DNA from: Opitutus sp. GAS368 | Lineage (GTDB): Bacteria; Verrucomicrobiota; Verrucomicrobiia; Opitutales; Opitutaceae | Direction: 5' to 3' | Length of the DNA: 64,000 bases | Assembly (NCBI RefSeq): GCF_900104925.1 | Contig: NZ_LT629735.1 | Location: forward strand, 1,954,291 to 2,018,290 | Shown: piece by piece, positions 41,783-49,846 of the stretch | How positions within the stretch are numbered: the first letter of the stretch is position 1 | How the letters are laid out: each line of letters opens with the position of its first letter | The notes under the pieces: generated by a model | Told to the model about the DNA's origin: nothing | Seen by the model: only the letters and a program-made list of their open reading frames with translations | Database searches by the model: none | Made by a program: the position numbers and the translations under genes

Positions 41783-42739
41783 CTACCGGCGATGAGCACG
41801 AGAACGCGGATGCCAAGGCCACGAAAGGGTCGTGTCGTCTAGGTGCCGTGATGATCGCTTGGACTCTGCCCGTGCACACTGCAAGAACCGCTCAGCGGCT
41901 GCGGTCATCTCGGAAGCAGGACAAATCGCACCCAGTCGCAGGGACAAAGCGGGCCGTAGAGGGATGAGCTTTAAAGATCGCTCACTTGCCATTTCGATCG
42001 ATTGCGCGATCACGGCGAAGCCAAAGCCCGAGTCGATCGCTGTAACCAAGTTGGCGGCATCTTCGTGTTCTTCCACGATATGAGGCCGAGACTTGATCGT
42101 GGCGAACACGTCCACGAGCATGTCATGGTATTCCGGATATTCCCTTTTCGAAAAGGCGACCAGTGGCTCGCGCGCAACCTCCTCCAAACGGACAGACCGG
42201 AGCCGGGCAAACGCATGCCGCCGGGGCACCGCGAAGCAGAGAGGCTCTTTCATCACCTCCTCAAAGCGCAACCCCCGCAGCAGGTCACGCTGCGGCCGGA
42301 ATTGAAAAGCGATCTGCAGCGCGCCGTTGCGAACGCCGGCGATCATCTCTTCTGTAGACAGATCATGCAGCTTCACCCGCACCGCAGGTGTTATGGCATG
42401 GAACGCACGTAAGGCGGTCGATAGGAAGCGCACCGTCGGTGTCGCCGAGTAGCCAATGTGAAGATTGCCCCGTTCGCCCACCGCCACCGCGCGCGCCGAC
42501 TTCACCGCATTTTCGGCCCGGAGCAACAGGGCCCGGGCTTCCGAATGAAACGTGCGCCCGGCTTCCGTTAAGCGCACCGACTTCGCCGTCCGCTCCAGCA
42601 GCAGAAATCCGAGTTCGTTCTCCAAATCGCGGATTTGCTGGCTCAATGCCGGCTGCGAAACGTGAAGCCTTAGCGCCGCGCGGGAGACATTCTCTCCCTC
42701 GGCGACCGCAACGAAGTAGCGGAGGTGGCGCAGTTCCAT
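41783..42739 (-). CDS. LysR-family transcriptional regulator
   Basis: A 318-residue regulator: N-terminal winged HTH (MELRHLRYFVAVAEGENVSR, ALRLHVSQPALSQQIRDLE) and a substrate-binding domain (LHIGYSATPTVRFLSTALRA, LVAFSKREYPEYHD). ATG 42739 is the typical family start; 42751 is four codons upstream. It is transcribed away from the isochorismatase-like gene with about 155 nt between the starts, the classic layout in which a LysR protein controls its divergent neighbour. Its C-terminal end (DDTTLSWPWHPRSRAHRR) is unusually basic and may be altered. Confidence 0.92.
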   Translation of the reverse strand: MELRHLRYFVAVAEGENVSRAALRLHVSQPALSQQIRDLENELGFLLLERTAKSVRLTEAGRTFHSEARALLLRAENAVKSARAVAVGERGNLHIGYSATPTVRFLSTALRAFHAITPAVRVKLHDLSTEEMIAGVRNGALQIAFQFRPQRDLLRGLRFEEVMKEPLCFAVPRRHAFARLRSVRLEEVAREPLVAFSKREYPEYHDMLVDVFATIKSRPHIVEEHEDAANLVTAIDSGFGFAVIAQSIEMASERSLKLIPLRPALSLRLGAICPASEMTAAAERFLQCARAESKRSSRHLDDTTLSWPWHPRSRAHRR

Positions 42740-42894
42740 CGCCGCCACCATAAGCAGTGGTTATACTGAGACAAGGAACATTGTCTTTCTCAAACCGGCT
42801 GCGCGTGTGGCATATTCTGACCCGAGGCAGGGATGTCGCTTTATCGAACCAACGAAACCGCCCACATGAAACTTTTGACCGCTCATATCCCATA

Positions 42895-43635
42895 ATGAAC
42901 CGACGTGGATTCATTTACTCCAGTGCAGTCGCCGTAACGTCGGTTTTGGGCGCAGCAGCTCTTCCCTTTTCTCGTTCATCAACCTCAACCTCTGATCCAA
43001 GCAACACCATGCCCGCAAAAACCTCGCCCTCACAATTTCTCACGCGCGAGAACGCCGCGCTCCTGCTCGTTGACCATCAAGTCGGCCTGTTCACCGGCGT
43101 TCGCGACATCGACACGCTCGAACTTAAGCACAATGTCGTGGGCATGGCCAAGGCGCTGCTCGCCTTGAAGATTCCCGTTGTGGCGACCACCACGACGGAG
43201 AGCATGTGGGGCCCCATGATTCCGGAGCTGGCTGAAGCACTCCGTGGCGGACCCAAGATTGAGAGAACCACGGTCAACGCCTGGGAGGAAAAACGGGTCG
43301 TGGAAGCCGTTAAGGCGACCGGCCGCAAACAATTGTTGGTAGCCGGAGTCTCCACCGATGTGTGCCTGGCGTTCCCTGCGATTTCGGCGCTGGCCGACGG
43401 TTATCAGACATTTGCCGTGGTCGACGCGTCCGGCTCGTTTACCAGGAGGCAGGGGGAGCTTGGCGTGATTCGGATGGTGCAGGCCGGCGTGATCCCCGTG
43501 GCTTATTCCAACGCGGCCATCGAGATTTTGGGCGATAACGCGGCACCCGAGGCGGAGGCGGTATATGGCGCCCTTGGCATGCCTTTCGCCGGCTTGGTCC
43601 TCGGTCTCGGCCAGTATTTTTCCAAGCAACACTAA
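42895..43635 (+). CDS. Isochorismatase-like cysteine hydrolase
   Basis: A 246-residue alpha/beta hydrolase of the isochorismatase/nicotinamidase superfamily. Catalytic residues are visible: Asp in ALLLVDHQVG, Lys region in GPKIERTTVNAW and the nucleophile Cys in GVSTDVCLAFPAISAL, with a cis-peptide before it. The N-terminus MNRRGFIYSSAVAVTSVLGA resembles a Tat signal (RRGFI then hydrophobic), suggesting export as a folded protein. An internal ATG at 43009 would give a cytoplasmic form. The substrate is not predictable. The divergent LysR gene probably regulates it. Confidence 0.85.
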   Translation: MNRRGFIYSSAVAVTSVLGAAALPFSRSSTSTSDPSNTMPAKTSPSQFLTRENAALLLVDHQVGLFTGVRDIDTLELKHNVVGMAKALLALKIPVVATTTTESMWGPMIPELAEALRGGPKIERTTVNAWEEKRVVEAVKATGRKQLLVAGVSTDVCLAFPAISALADGYQTFAVVDASGSFTRRQGELGVIRMVQAGVIPVAYSNAAIEILGDNAAPEAEAVYGALGMPFAGLVLGLGQYFSKQH

Positions 43636-43676
43636 GCGATCTCAGGTGCGGGGCAGTCTGACCAGTGGACTGCATT

Positions 43677-43845
43677 CTAGGGCGTGTTGGCAAAATCCTC
43701 TGATTGTCATCCTGAGCCGGGCGAAGGATCCAGAGGCACGCGCGAGTCCTGCTGGATCCTTCGCGCGGCTCAGGATGACCGGTAGCGAAAGTGACGGATT
43801 GAGCGCCAGATTGGGCGGTTAAGGTATTTTGCAAACACACCCTAG
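43677..43845. repeat. Nested element: CTAGGGYGTGTT inverted ends around a CATCCTGAG hairpin
   Basis: The outer ends CTAGGGCGTGTTGGCAAAAT and ATTTTGCAAACACACCCTAG are inverted repeats like transposon termini. The inner palindrome 43705-43779 (TGTCATCCTGAGCCGGGCGA .. CGGCTCAGGATGA) is the family also at 22610 and 55641. The same combination recurs at 55606-55773. Confidence 0.8.
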
Positions 43846-43974
43846 CGGCACCGAAACTCTTCCATTCAGGAAAGCGTTAACCGTCATCTCCCGCGTTTTC
43901 CCAGGACTCGTTTTCAGGGTGTCCGGATTAAACGGCCTTCTTAACTTCAAACCTGTGCCCCCAACCTCCTGCAC

Positions 43975-44078
43975 GGCGGCTCAGTTTACCGGAACCGACG
44001 GTGAAGCATCAGGTCAGCGCCTGCTTGCGGAAGTTTGGTTTGTCCTCGCGCATGCGGCTCATGGCGGCGCTGCGGTGA
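43975..44078 (+). pseudogene. Decayed mini-LuxR gene (tail copy e)
   Basis: 44019-44078 is the 60-nt tail ending in TGA. Homology extends upstream in decayed form (CAGTTTACCGGAACCGACGG, GTGAAGCATCAGGTC against the intact CAGTTTCTCGG .. GTGAAACACCAGGTC) to about 43975. The N-terminal half is missing. Confidence 0.75.
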
Positions 44079-44090
44079 GGTGGAATCTTT

Positions 44091-44153
44091 GTGGGAGGGG
44101 CTTTATGCCCCGACCGATTATTCGGCTGAGTCGGGGCATAAAGCCCCTCCCAC
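44091..44153. repeat. Palindromic hairpin (GAGGGGCTTTATGCCCCGAC family), second copy
   Basis: GGGAGGGGCTTTATGCCCCG and CGGGGCATAAAGCCCCTCCC form a perfect stem. It follows LuxR tail e by 12 nt, just as the copy at 21751 follows tail a by 10 nt. Confidence 0.85.
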
Positions 44154-44560
44154 AGAGTGGAGCGCGTTGACTCGCCAAAGGCGAGCAAGCCCTTGTGCGC
44201 CTTTGGCGCACCAACGCGCTGGCCTTGTGGAGGACTCAGCTCCAGCTGAACCGCGGCCCATCAGGAGATGGGCCCTCCATTGCTTCAAACCAGCGTCTTG
44301 GGGTCAAGCCGCTCCACCTTTGATGGCGGCGCTGCGGTAAGAGTCTCTGTAGCGGCGCTCTATGAGCGCCGTCCGGCGGTCGCAGACCGCCGCTACAGTT
44401 TAGGCCGGAAGGACTATGCGCACGGAGGTGACAAAGCGCGCAGAGTCGCCAAACCTGCGGCCAGTGAAACTTCTCGCCGCCAGCCTGATTACTCTTTGCC
44501 ACCTCCGTTCGAGGTGGGGAAGCGGCGGCGTCTGACCAAGCAACATCCGTCCCTTTGCCC
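44154..44560. other. Repeat cluster with a short LuxR tail (copy h)
   Basis: 44158-44220 is a palindrome of the TGGAGCGCGTTG family. 44323-44340 is ATGGCGGCGCTGCGGTAA, the last 18 nt of the LuxR gene. 44347-44399 is a hairpin (TGTAGCGGCGCTCTATGAGC .. ACCGCCGCTACA). The rest up to the terminator at 44561 holds no recognised gene and could be a leader for the ACT-like gene. Confidence 0.6.
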
Positions 44561-44598
44561 AGCCCCGAGCGGTTTTCCGCCCGGGGCTTTTTTGTTTT
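44561..44598 (+). terminator. Rho-independent terminator abutting the ACT-like gene start
   Basis: AGCCCCGAGCGG pairs with CCGCCCGGGGCT around TTTT and is followed by TTTTTTGTTTT, ending 3 nt before ATG 44602. Its position just upstream of a coding start suggests an attenuator or riboswitch-type off-structure rather than a simple gene end. Confidence 0.8.
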
Positions 44599-44601
44599 CC
44601 C

Positions 44602-44934
44602 ATGAAACCATCCGACCCGATCCCGTCGCCCCCCGATCCCACTTGCTGGCGCTTGCACGCCGTGGCCACTGATGAGCCGCTCCTGCTGGCCCGCGTCCTG
44701 CAGAAACTCGCCGTACCGGAGATCGGGCTGCGCGCCGTTCACTTTGAAACCGGCGGACCTGGGGGCGAAGCCCAGGTGGTACTGGCCTTTGTCGCCCGGC
44801 CGGAACGGGCGCGTCTCGTTGCGGCGCGGCTGCGAAACCTGGTCTGCATGCGATCGGTGGACCTCTCGGCCAGCGCGCGCCTGAGGAGATTTGGCGTGTC
44901 CTCCCGCATGCGCCTGAACGCGGCGCTGCGGTAG
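44602..44934 (+). CDS. ACT-like small protein with LuxR-tail C-terminus
   Basis: A 110-residue protein. Residues 16-85 (WRLHAVATDEPLLLARVLQK .. GEAQVVLAFVARPERARLV) have the beta-alpha-beta pattern of an ACT-like ligand-binding domain, as in the small regulatory subunits of amino-acid enzymes. This is a structural impression, not a firm family match. The last 20 residues (SARLRRFGVSSRMRLNAALR) are a diverged copy of the mini-LuxR tail, in frame and with the same stop position. It thus seems to be a fusion created by recombination at the tail. A strong terminator touches the start codon, suggesting attenuation control. Confidence 0.6.
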   Translation: MKPSDPIPSPPDPTCWRLHAVATDEPLLLARVLQKLAVPEIGLRAVHFETGGPGGEAQVVLAFVARPERARLVAARLRNLVCMRSVDLSASARLRRFGVSSRMRLNAALR

Positions 44935-45069
44935 AGGATGTTCCATGGTGGAGCGTGTTGACTCGCCAAAGGCGACCAAGGCCGCCCCCCTTCTCTTGAA
45001 ACCGCCCCGTTTAGGACATATGGCCCATAGGCGCGGGCCCGGTATTTCCCTATAATACCCGATTTGAGA

Positions 45070-45162
45070 TGAGACTTTACACTAAGATCGCAAAGAACGC
45101 AGAGCAGATTCATGCTCAAATAATTGGATGCTTTGTGTCCTTCGAGGTCTTCGTGTGAAAAA
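45070..45162. repeat. Palindromic repeat upstream of the M16 peptidase
   Basis: TTTACACTAAGATCGCAAAG pairs imperfectly with CTTCGAGGTCTTCGTGTGAA. Related copies occur at 32033 and 63346. Confidence 0.65.
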
Positions 45163-45194
45163 TCCGATTCCTATTGGTATAATCCTCTTTCCCT

Positions 45195-48032
45195 ATGTAT
45201 TCCCGACTCTTCCTTCTCGCTGCGTTGCTCCTGCTGCCCCGGTCGGCGGCCGCCGTCCCGGCCTTTCCGCAGGCGGGCAGCGACCTCGCGCCGGACCCGG
45301 CCGCGCGCTTCGGCACACTGCCCAACGGCGTGCGCTACGTCATCTACCCCAACAAGGAGCCGCAGGGCCGCGTCTCGCTCCGCCTCCTCGTGGCGGCGGG
45401 CGCACTCAACGAGACGGAGGACCAGCGCGGTCTCGCGCACTTCCTCGAGCACATGGCGTTCAACGGCGGCGCGCACTACGCGCCCGGCACGCTCGTCGAG
45501 TTCTTCCAGCGCATGGGCATGAGCTTCGGGGGCGACACCAACGCCTTCACGTCCTTCGACCGCACGCAGTATATGATCGAACTGCCCCACACCGACGAGG
45601 CCACGCTGACCGAGGGCCTGAACGTGTTTGCGGATGACGCAGGCGGCCTGCTGCTGCCGGCCGACAAGATCGAGAAGGAGCGCGGCATCATCCTGAGCGA
45701 GAAGCGCACCCGCGACAACGTGGCCTACCGCACTTTCATCGCGCAGTTCGAGTTCATGCTCGGCGACACGCTCCTGCCCAAACGCGTTCCGATCGGCCTG
45801 CCCGGGGTGATCGAGCAGGCCGGGCGCGACCGCTTCGCCGATTTCTGGGACACCTGGTATCGCCCGGAGAAGTTCACGGTCATCGCCGTGGGCGACTTCG
45901 ACCCGGCGTTGATCGAGAAGCTGGTCACCGCGAGCTTCGGTGCGATCAAGGCCCGCGCGCCCGCCCGGCCCGACCCCGTGCTCGGCCCGCTGCCGAAGTT
46001 CGAGGGTGTGCGCGCGCACTTCCACGCCGAGCCCGAGGCGCCCGCCACCAGCGTCGACCTCACCAGCATCACCGCGGACCCCGACCTGCCCGACACCGCG
46101 GCCAACCGGCTCAAGGAGCTGCCGCGCCAGCTGGCGCTCAGCATGCTTAACCGCCGCTTCAGCGAGCTGGCAAAGAAGGAGGGCGCGCCGTTCAGCGGCG
46201 CCGGCGCCAGTGTCGAGGATCAGTTTCATTTCATGCGCGAAGCCAGCGTCAGTCTCACTTGCAAGCCGGGGCAGTGGGCCGAGGCCCTGGCCGTCGGCGA
46301 GCAGGAGTTGCGCCGCGCCCTCGAACACGGCTTCCAACCCGGCGAACTGAAGGAGGTCGTCGCCACCTTCACCAACGGCCTCGATCAGGCCGTGAAGACC
46401 GCGGCCACGCGGCGCTCCGGCGCGCTGGCCGACGAGATCGCGGGCGGCATCATCGCCCGCGAGGTCTTCACCCATCCGACCGCCGACCGGGCGCTTTTCC
46501 AGCCGGCGCTCGACCAGGTCACCCTCGCCGACTGCCAGGCGGCGTTGCGCAGCGCGTTTGCCGCGCCCGGCCGTTTCGTGATGGTGTCCGGCAATGCCGC
46601 CATTCCCGGTGACGCCGATGGTGCCATCCTGGCCGCTTATGAAAAATCCCGCGCCACGGCGGTCGCCGCACCCGCGGCGCAGGCCGAGGCCGTCTGGGCC
46701 TACGCCGACTGGGGCGCGCCGGGGCAGGTCGTGAAGCGCGAACATGTCGCCGACCTCGATATCGAGCTCGTGAGCTTCGCCAATGGCGTGAAGCTCAACC
46801 TCAAGAAAACCGACTTCGAGGCCGGCCGCATCCGCGTCGGCGTGCGCGTCGGCAACGGCGCGATCACCGAGCCCGCCGGGGAGCGCGGCCTCACCGCGTT
46901 GGCGAGCGGCACCTTCGGCGCCGGCGGTCTCGGCCGGCACAGCGTGGACGATCTCCGCCGCATCCTCGCCGGCCGGAACGTGGGGGCGAGGTTTCAGCCG
47001 GCGCCGGACGCCTTTGATTTCACCGGCGGCACCACGCGCGAGGACCTCCCGCTCGAGCTGCAGCTGTTTGCGGCGGAGCTGACCGACGCCGGCTGGCGGC
47101 CCGAGGCGCTGCGCCAGGCGCACAAGGGTCTGGAGCAGATGTATCTCGGCTTTGAACACACCGCCAACGGCCCGATGGCCACCGAGGTGGCCAACCTCAT
47201 CGCCGGCGGCGACCCGCGCTTCGGCGTGCCGCCCAAGGACGTGCTGATGGCCCGCACGCTCGACGAGGCGAAAGCCTGGCTGGCCCCGCAGCTCGCGCAC
47301 GGCGCGCTCGAGGTCTCCCTGGTGGGTGACCTGGACATCGAGGCGGCGATCGACGCCGTGGCGAAGACGCTCGGCGCGCTGCCGCCGCGCGAGGCGAAGC
47401 CCGCGCTGGACGCGTTGAAGAAGGTCTCCTTCCCAACGGCACCCTTCACCCAAAACTACACCATCGCCTCGGAGATCCCGAAGGGGAACGTCGTGGTCTA
47501 CTGGCCGACCACCGACGGCCTGGACGTGAAGCGCGGCCGCCGGTTGAACCTGCTCGCCAGCGTGCTCAACGACCGCCTCCGCGTGAAGATTCGCGAGGAA
47601 ATCGGCGGCACCTACAGCCCGAACGCCGGCAGCAACGCCAGCGATACGTTCCCCGGCTACGGCTACCTGCAGGCCGCTTGCGTGGTCGATCCGGCCCAGG
47701 CCGCCAAGATCTCCGACTTGATTGTGGCGATCGGCGACGACCTGGCGAAGAATGGCGTGACGGACGACGAGCTGACCCGCGCGCGCCAGCCCGCGCTGAC
47801 CGCGGCGCGGGAATCGCTCCGCACGAACAATTACTGGGGCGGCGGCGTGCTGGCCCGCGCGCAGGAGAAGCCCGAGGTGCTCGACTGGGCCCGCACGCGG
47901 CTGCCCGACCTCGAGGCCATCAGCGCCGCGGAGCTGAGCGCACTCGCAAAAACCTATCTCGGCAGCGAGCACGCTTCCCGCGTCACGATCCTGCCGGCGG
48001 CAGCGCCCCCAACCAAGCCCGCCGCGCCGTGA
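45195..48032 (+). CDS. Exported M16-family zinc peptidase
   Basis: A 945-residue protein with signal peptide (to about residue 20) and the four-domain layout of bacterial M16 (pitrilysin-like) peptidases. The zinc site is the inverted motif HFLEH (residues 82-86) with the distal Glu in the KERGIILSEKR region. The second half repeats the fold without the zinc site (LELVSFANGVKLNLKKTDFE-like segment, EIGGTYSPNAG). It degrades peptides in the periplasm. The last residues (AAELSALAKTYLGSEHASRV) recur as a remnant at 55425. It is followed by a strong terminator. Confidence 0.93.
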   Translation: MYSRLFLLAALLLLPRSAAAVPAFPQAGSDLAPDPAARFGTLPNGVRYVIYPNKEPQGRVSLRLLVAAGALNETEDQRGLAHFLEHMAFNGGAHYAPGTLVEFFQRMGMSFGGDTNAFTSFDRTQYMIELPHTDEATLTEGLNVFADDAGGLLLPADKIEKERGIILSEKRTRDNVAYRTFIAQFEFMLGDTLLPKRVPIGLPGVIEQAGRDRFADFWDTWYRPEKFTVIAVGDFDPALIEKLVTASFGAIKARAPARPDPVLGPLPKFEGVRAHFHAEPEAPATSVDLTSITADPDLPDTAANRLKELPRQLALSMLNRRFSELAKKEGAPFSGAGASVEDQFHFMREASVSLTCKPGQWAEALAVGEQELRRALEHGFQPGELKEVVATFTNGLDQAVKTAATRRSGALADEIAGGIIAREVFTHPTADRALFQPALDQVTLADCQAALRSAFAAPGRFVMVSGNAAIPGDADGAILAAYEKSRATAVAAPAAQAEAVWAYADWGAPGQVVKREHVADLDIELVSFANGVKLNLKKTDFEAGRIRVGVRVGNGAITEPAGERGLTALASGTFGAGGLGRHSVDDLRRILAGRNVGARFQPAPDAFDFTGGTTREDLPLELQLFAAELTDAGWRPEALRQAHKGLEQMYLGFEHTANGPMATEVANLIAGGDPRFGVPPKDVLMARTLDEAKAWLAPQLAHGALEVSLVGDLDIEAAIDAVAKTLGALPPREAKPALDALKKVSFPTAPFTQNYTIASEIPKGNVVVYWPTTDGLDVKRGRRLNLLASVLNDRLRVKIREEIGGTYSPNAGSNASDTFPGYGYLQAACVVDPAQAAKISDLIVAIGDDLAKNGVTDDELTRARQPALTAARESLRTNNYWGGGVLARAQEKPEVLDWARTRLPDLEAISAAELSALAKTYLGSEHASRVTILPAAAPPTKPAAP

Positions 48033-48092
48033 ATCTTTCCGCGGGCCGCCCCGCGGATGACCCAGTCATAGTCCGATCAAGTGTGTGTAGCG

Positions 48093-48126
48093 AGCGCCCG
48101 CCGGCCACCCGGCGGGCGCTTTGCTT
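48093..48126 (+). terminator. Terminator after the M16 peptidase
   Basis: AGCGCCCGCCGG pairs with CCGGCGGGCGCT around a short loop and is followed by TTGCTT, 61 nt after the stop codon. Confidence 0.85.
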
Positions 48127-48190
48127 GGGGGATTCCCGCCAGAAGCGGGCGAGGATTTTACGGATGAAACGTGGGTGGCCGGCCCCAGCT

Positions 48191-48255
48191 CCTTCGCTCC
48201 GCCTTCACTGTGCCTTCGCTCCGCCTTCGCTCTGCCTTCGCAGACCTTCGCTCAG
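48191..48255. repeat. 11-nt periodic array (CCTTCGCTCYG)
   Basis: Successive units: CCTTCGCTCCG, CCTTCACTGTG, CCTTCGCTCCG, CCTTCGCTCTG, CCTTCGCAGA (one base short), CCTTCGCTCAG. It sits in the spacer before the cyclase gene. Confidence 0.8.
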
Positions 48256-48358
48256 ACGGCTTACCGGCGGTGGGTGCCGGGTGCGGGGAAGCAGGGGCGT
48301 CGCACTTGAGCAAAGGCGTTGCACACGACGCCGCGGGGGCCTAGCACGGTGGCCTCGC

Positions 48359-49561
48359 ATGGATTCCGCCCCGCCGTATCCGATTGGTCCCGGCCAGCGC
48401 GCGCTGGCGGCGATCGTTTTCACCGACGTGGTGAGCTTCAGCCGCCGCATGCACCGGGAAGAGGTGGGGACGCTGGAACTGCTCGAGCGGGACTTTGAGG
48501 TGATGCGGCAGCTGGCGGAGAAACACGCCGGCACCGTGCTCAAGACGACCGGTGACGGGTTGCTGCTTTATTTCAGCAGCGCCGTGCAGGCCGTCGGCTA
48601 TGCGCTGATATTACAACGGCAGTTTGCCCGGCGGGCCCGCTCCGGTCCGGCAGGGGGGACCCTGGTCCACCGGGTCGGCATTCATCTGGGCGACGTGTTC
48701 GTGAAGGACCAGGACGTCATGGGCGACGGCGTCAACACGGCGGCCCGCCTGCAGGCGGAGGCGGATCCGGGCGGCATCTGCATCTCGCAGACGGTCTACG
48801 ATGTGGTGAAGAACAAGCTGGAACTGGAGGTGGCCCGGCTGACCCCGCACGGGCCCAAGAGCATCGCGGAGACCGTGACGATTTATCGCGTTCTCTTGGA
48901 GCCAGCCGCGGTCCGGCCGGCACCCGCCGTCCCGCCACCGGTCTACACCCCGCCGCCGAAGCCGCCGCCCGCGCCGCTGAGTCGCGCCCAAAAACTGGCG
49001 GCCCTCGGCGTCGTGGTACTGGTCCTCGCCGGGGTGGCCGACCTGGCGCTGCAATCACAGCTGCAACACGGGGCCGAACTGGCGCGCAGCCGCGCCGCGC
49101 AGGCCGAATTCGATGCGCTCGTGGCGGCGAAGGGAAAGGACCCCTCGGGCAGCCGGATTTCGGAAAAAACGGCCCCGGCCGCAACCACGCCTCCGGAGGA
49201 GGGGTCGCCCGACAGACACATCCGTGAGCTGCTTGACTGGGTGACCGGCGTCCTGCCGCGTTACACAAAGGACCGCCCCCTGCAGCTGCGCGCGCTACCG
49301 GGGACTTTCTCGCGCGATGCCAAACTGTTCACCGACACCGATCACCGGCTCTACTTTGCGGAAGGCGGCGCGGTGCGTCAGCGGAACCTGGCCGAGCTGA
49401 AACCGGACGCGCTCGGGGCGGTGATTCTCAGCGTCCTGCTCGACACGCCCGAGCCTCCGTCCAAGGAAGTGAGGCAGGGAGCCGAGGCATTTGCGAAAGC
49501 CAACGGCCTGCCGGAAATGATGGAGGCACTGAGCGGCCCGGCCGGCCGGCCCCGGCCTTAG
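48359..49561 (+). CDS. Membrane-anchored class III adenylate/guanylate cyclase
   Basis: A 400-residue protein. The N-terminal cyclase domain (about 15-175) has both metal-binding Asp (AAIVFTDVVSFS and KTTGDGLLLYF), the substrate Lys before TTGDG, and the transition-state Asn and Arg in GDGVNTAARLQ, so it should be catalytic. A Pro-rich linker leads to one membrane segment (about 221-238, LAALGVVVLVLAGVADLAL) and a C-terminal domain of unknown fold. ATG 48359 is chosen at the domain start; the open frame upstream is peptidase shadow. It converges on pilus cluster 1. cAMP controls type IV pili in Pseudomonas, so a link is possible but unproven. Confidence 0.88.
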   Translation: MDSAPPYPIGPGQRALAAIVFTDVVSFSRRMHREEVGTLELLERDFEVMRQLAEKHAGTVLKTTGDGLLLYFSSAVQAVGYALILQRQFARRARSGPAGGTLVHRVGIHLGDVFVKDQDVMGDGVNTAARLQAEADPGGICISQTVYDVVKNKLELEVARLTPHGPKSIAETVTIYRVLLEPAAVRPAPAVPPPVYTPPPKPPPAPLSRAQKLAALGVVVLVLAGVADLALQSQLQHGAELARSRAAQAEFDALVAAKGKDPSGSRISEKTAPAATTPPEEGSPDRHIRELLDWVTGVLPRYTKDRPLQLRALPGTFSRDAKLFTDTDHRLYFAEGGAVRQRNLAELKPDALGAVILSVLLDTPEPPSKEVRQGAEAFAKANGLPEMMEALSGPAGRPRP

Positions 49562-49846
49562 CCGGGAGCATGCAGTCGGAGGTCACCACTAAATACACGA
49601 AACACACGAAAAGAATGCCCTCCAGGCAGGCAACCGGGGGCATTGGTCCGATCCCGCGCGGGCGAGGTCGCCCGCACTCCAGCTTTTCACCTTCTGGAGC
49701 CACGGCGACCCCGCCGTGGTCTTCTCATTCAAGCCGGGACCGGGTTGGCACACACACGGCGGAGCGGGCCGCTCCACCCTGCCTTCTTTTGCGGCCATGC
49801 GGCTCCTGTTGCTTAAACCGCCATAGCCGGCGGCAAGCCGTCGTTT
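49562..49846. other. Repeat-bearing spacer between the cyclase and pilus cluster 1
   Basis: It holds CACTAAATACACGAAACACA, a hairpin CCACGGCGACCCCGCCGTGG (49700) and GGCGGAGCGGGCCGCTCCAC. The apparent C-terminal extension of the PilP-like frame through this region is an artefact of a frameshift. Confidence 0.5.

Noticed and set aside
44035-44672. Plus-strand frames of about 100 and 134 codons in the repeat cluster before the ACT-like gene
   Set aside because: They run through palindromic repeats and a terminator, with no family signal or credible start.
21681-44934. True integron with attC sites
   Set aside because: The tails are protein-coding LuxR ends without attC-like imperfect hairpin structure and no integron integrase is visible; only a cassette-like pattern is claimed.
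45171-47972. Minus-strand open frame of about 930 codons opposite the M16 peptidase
   Set aside because: Same reason: high-GC antisense frame, no recognisable domain, and the plus-strand gene has full family motifs.
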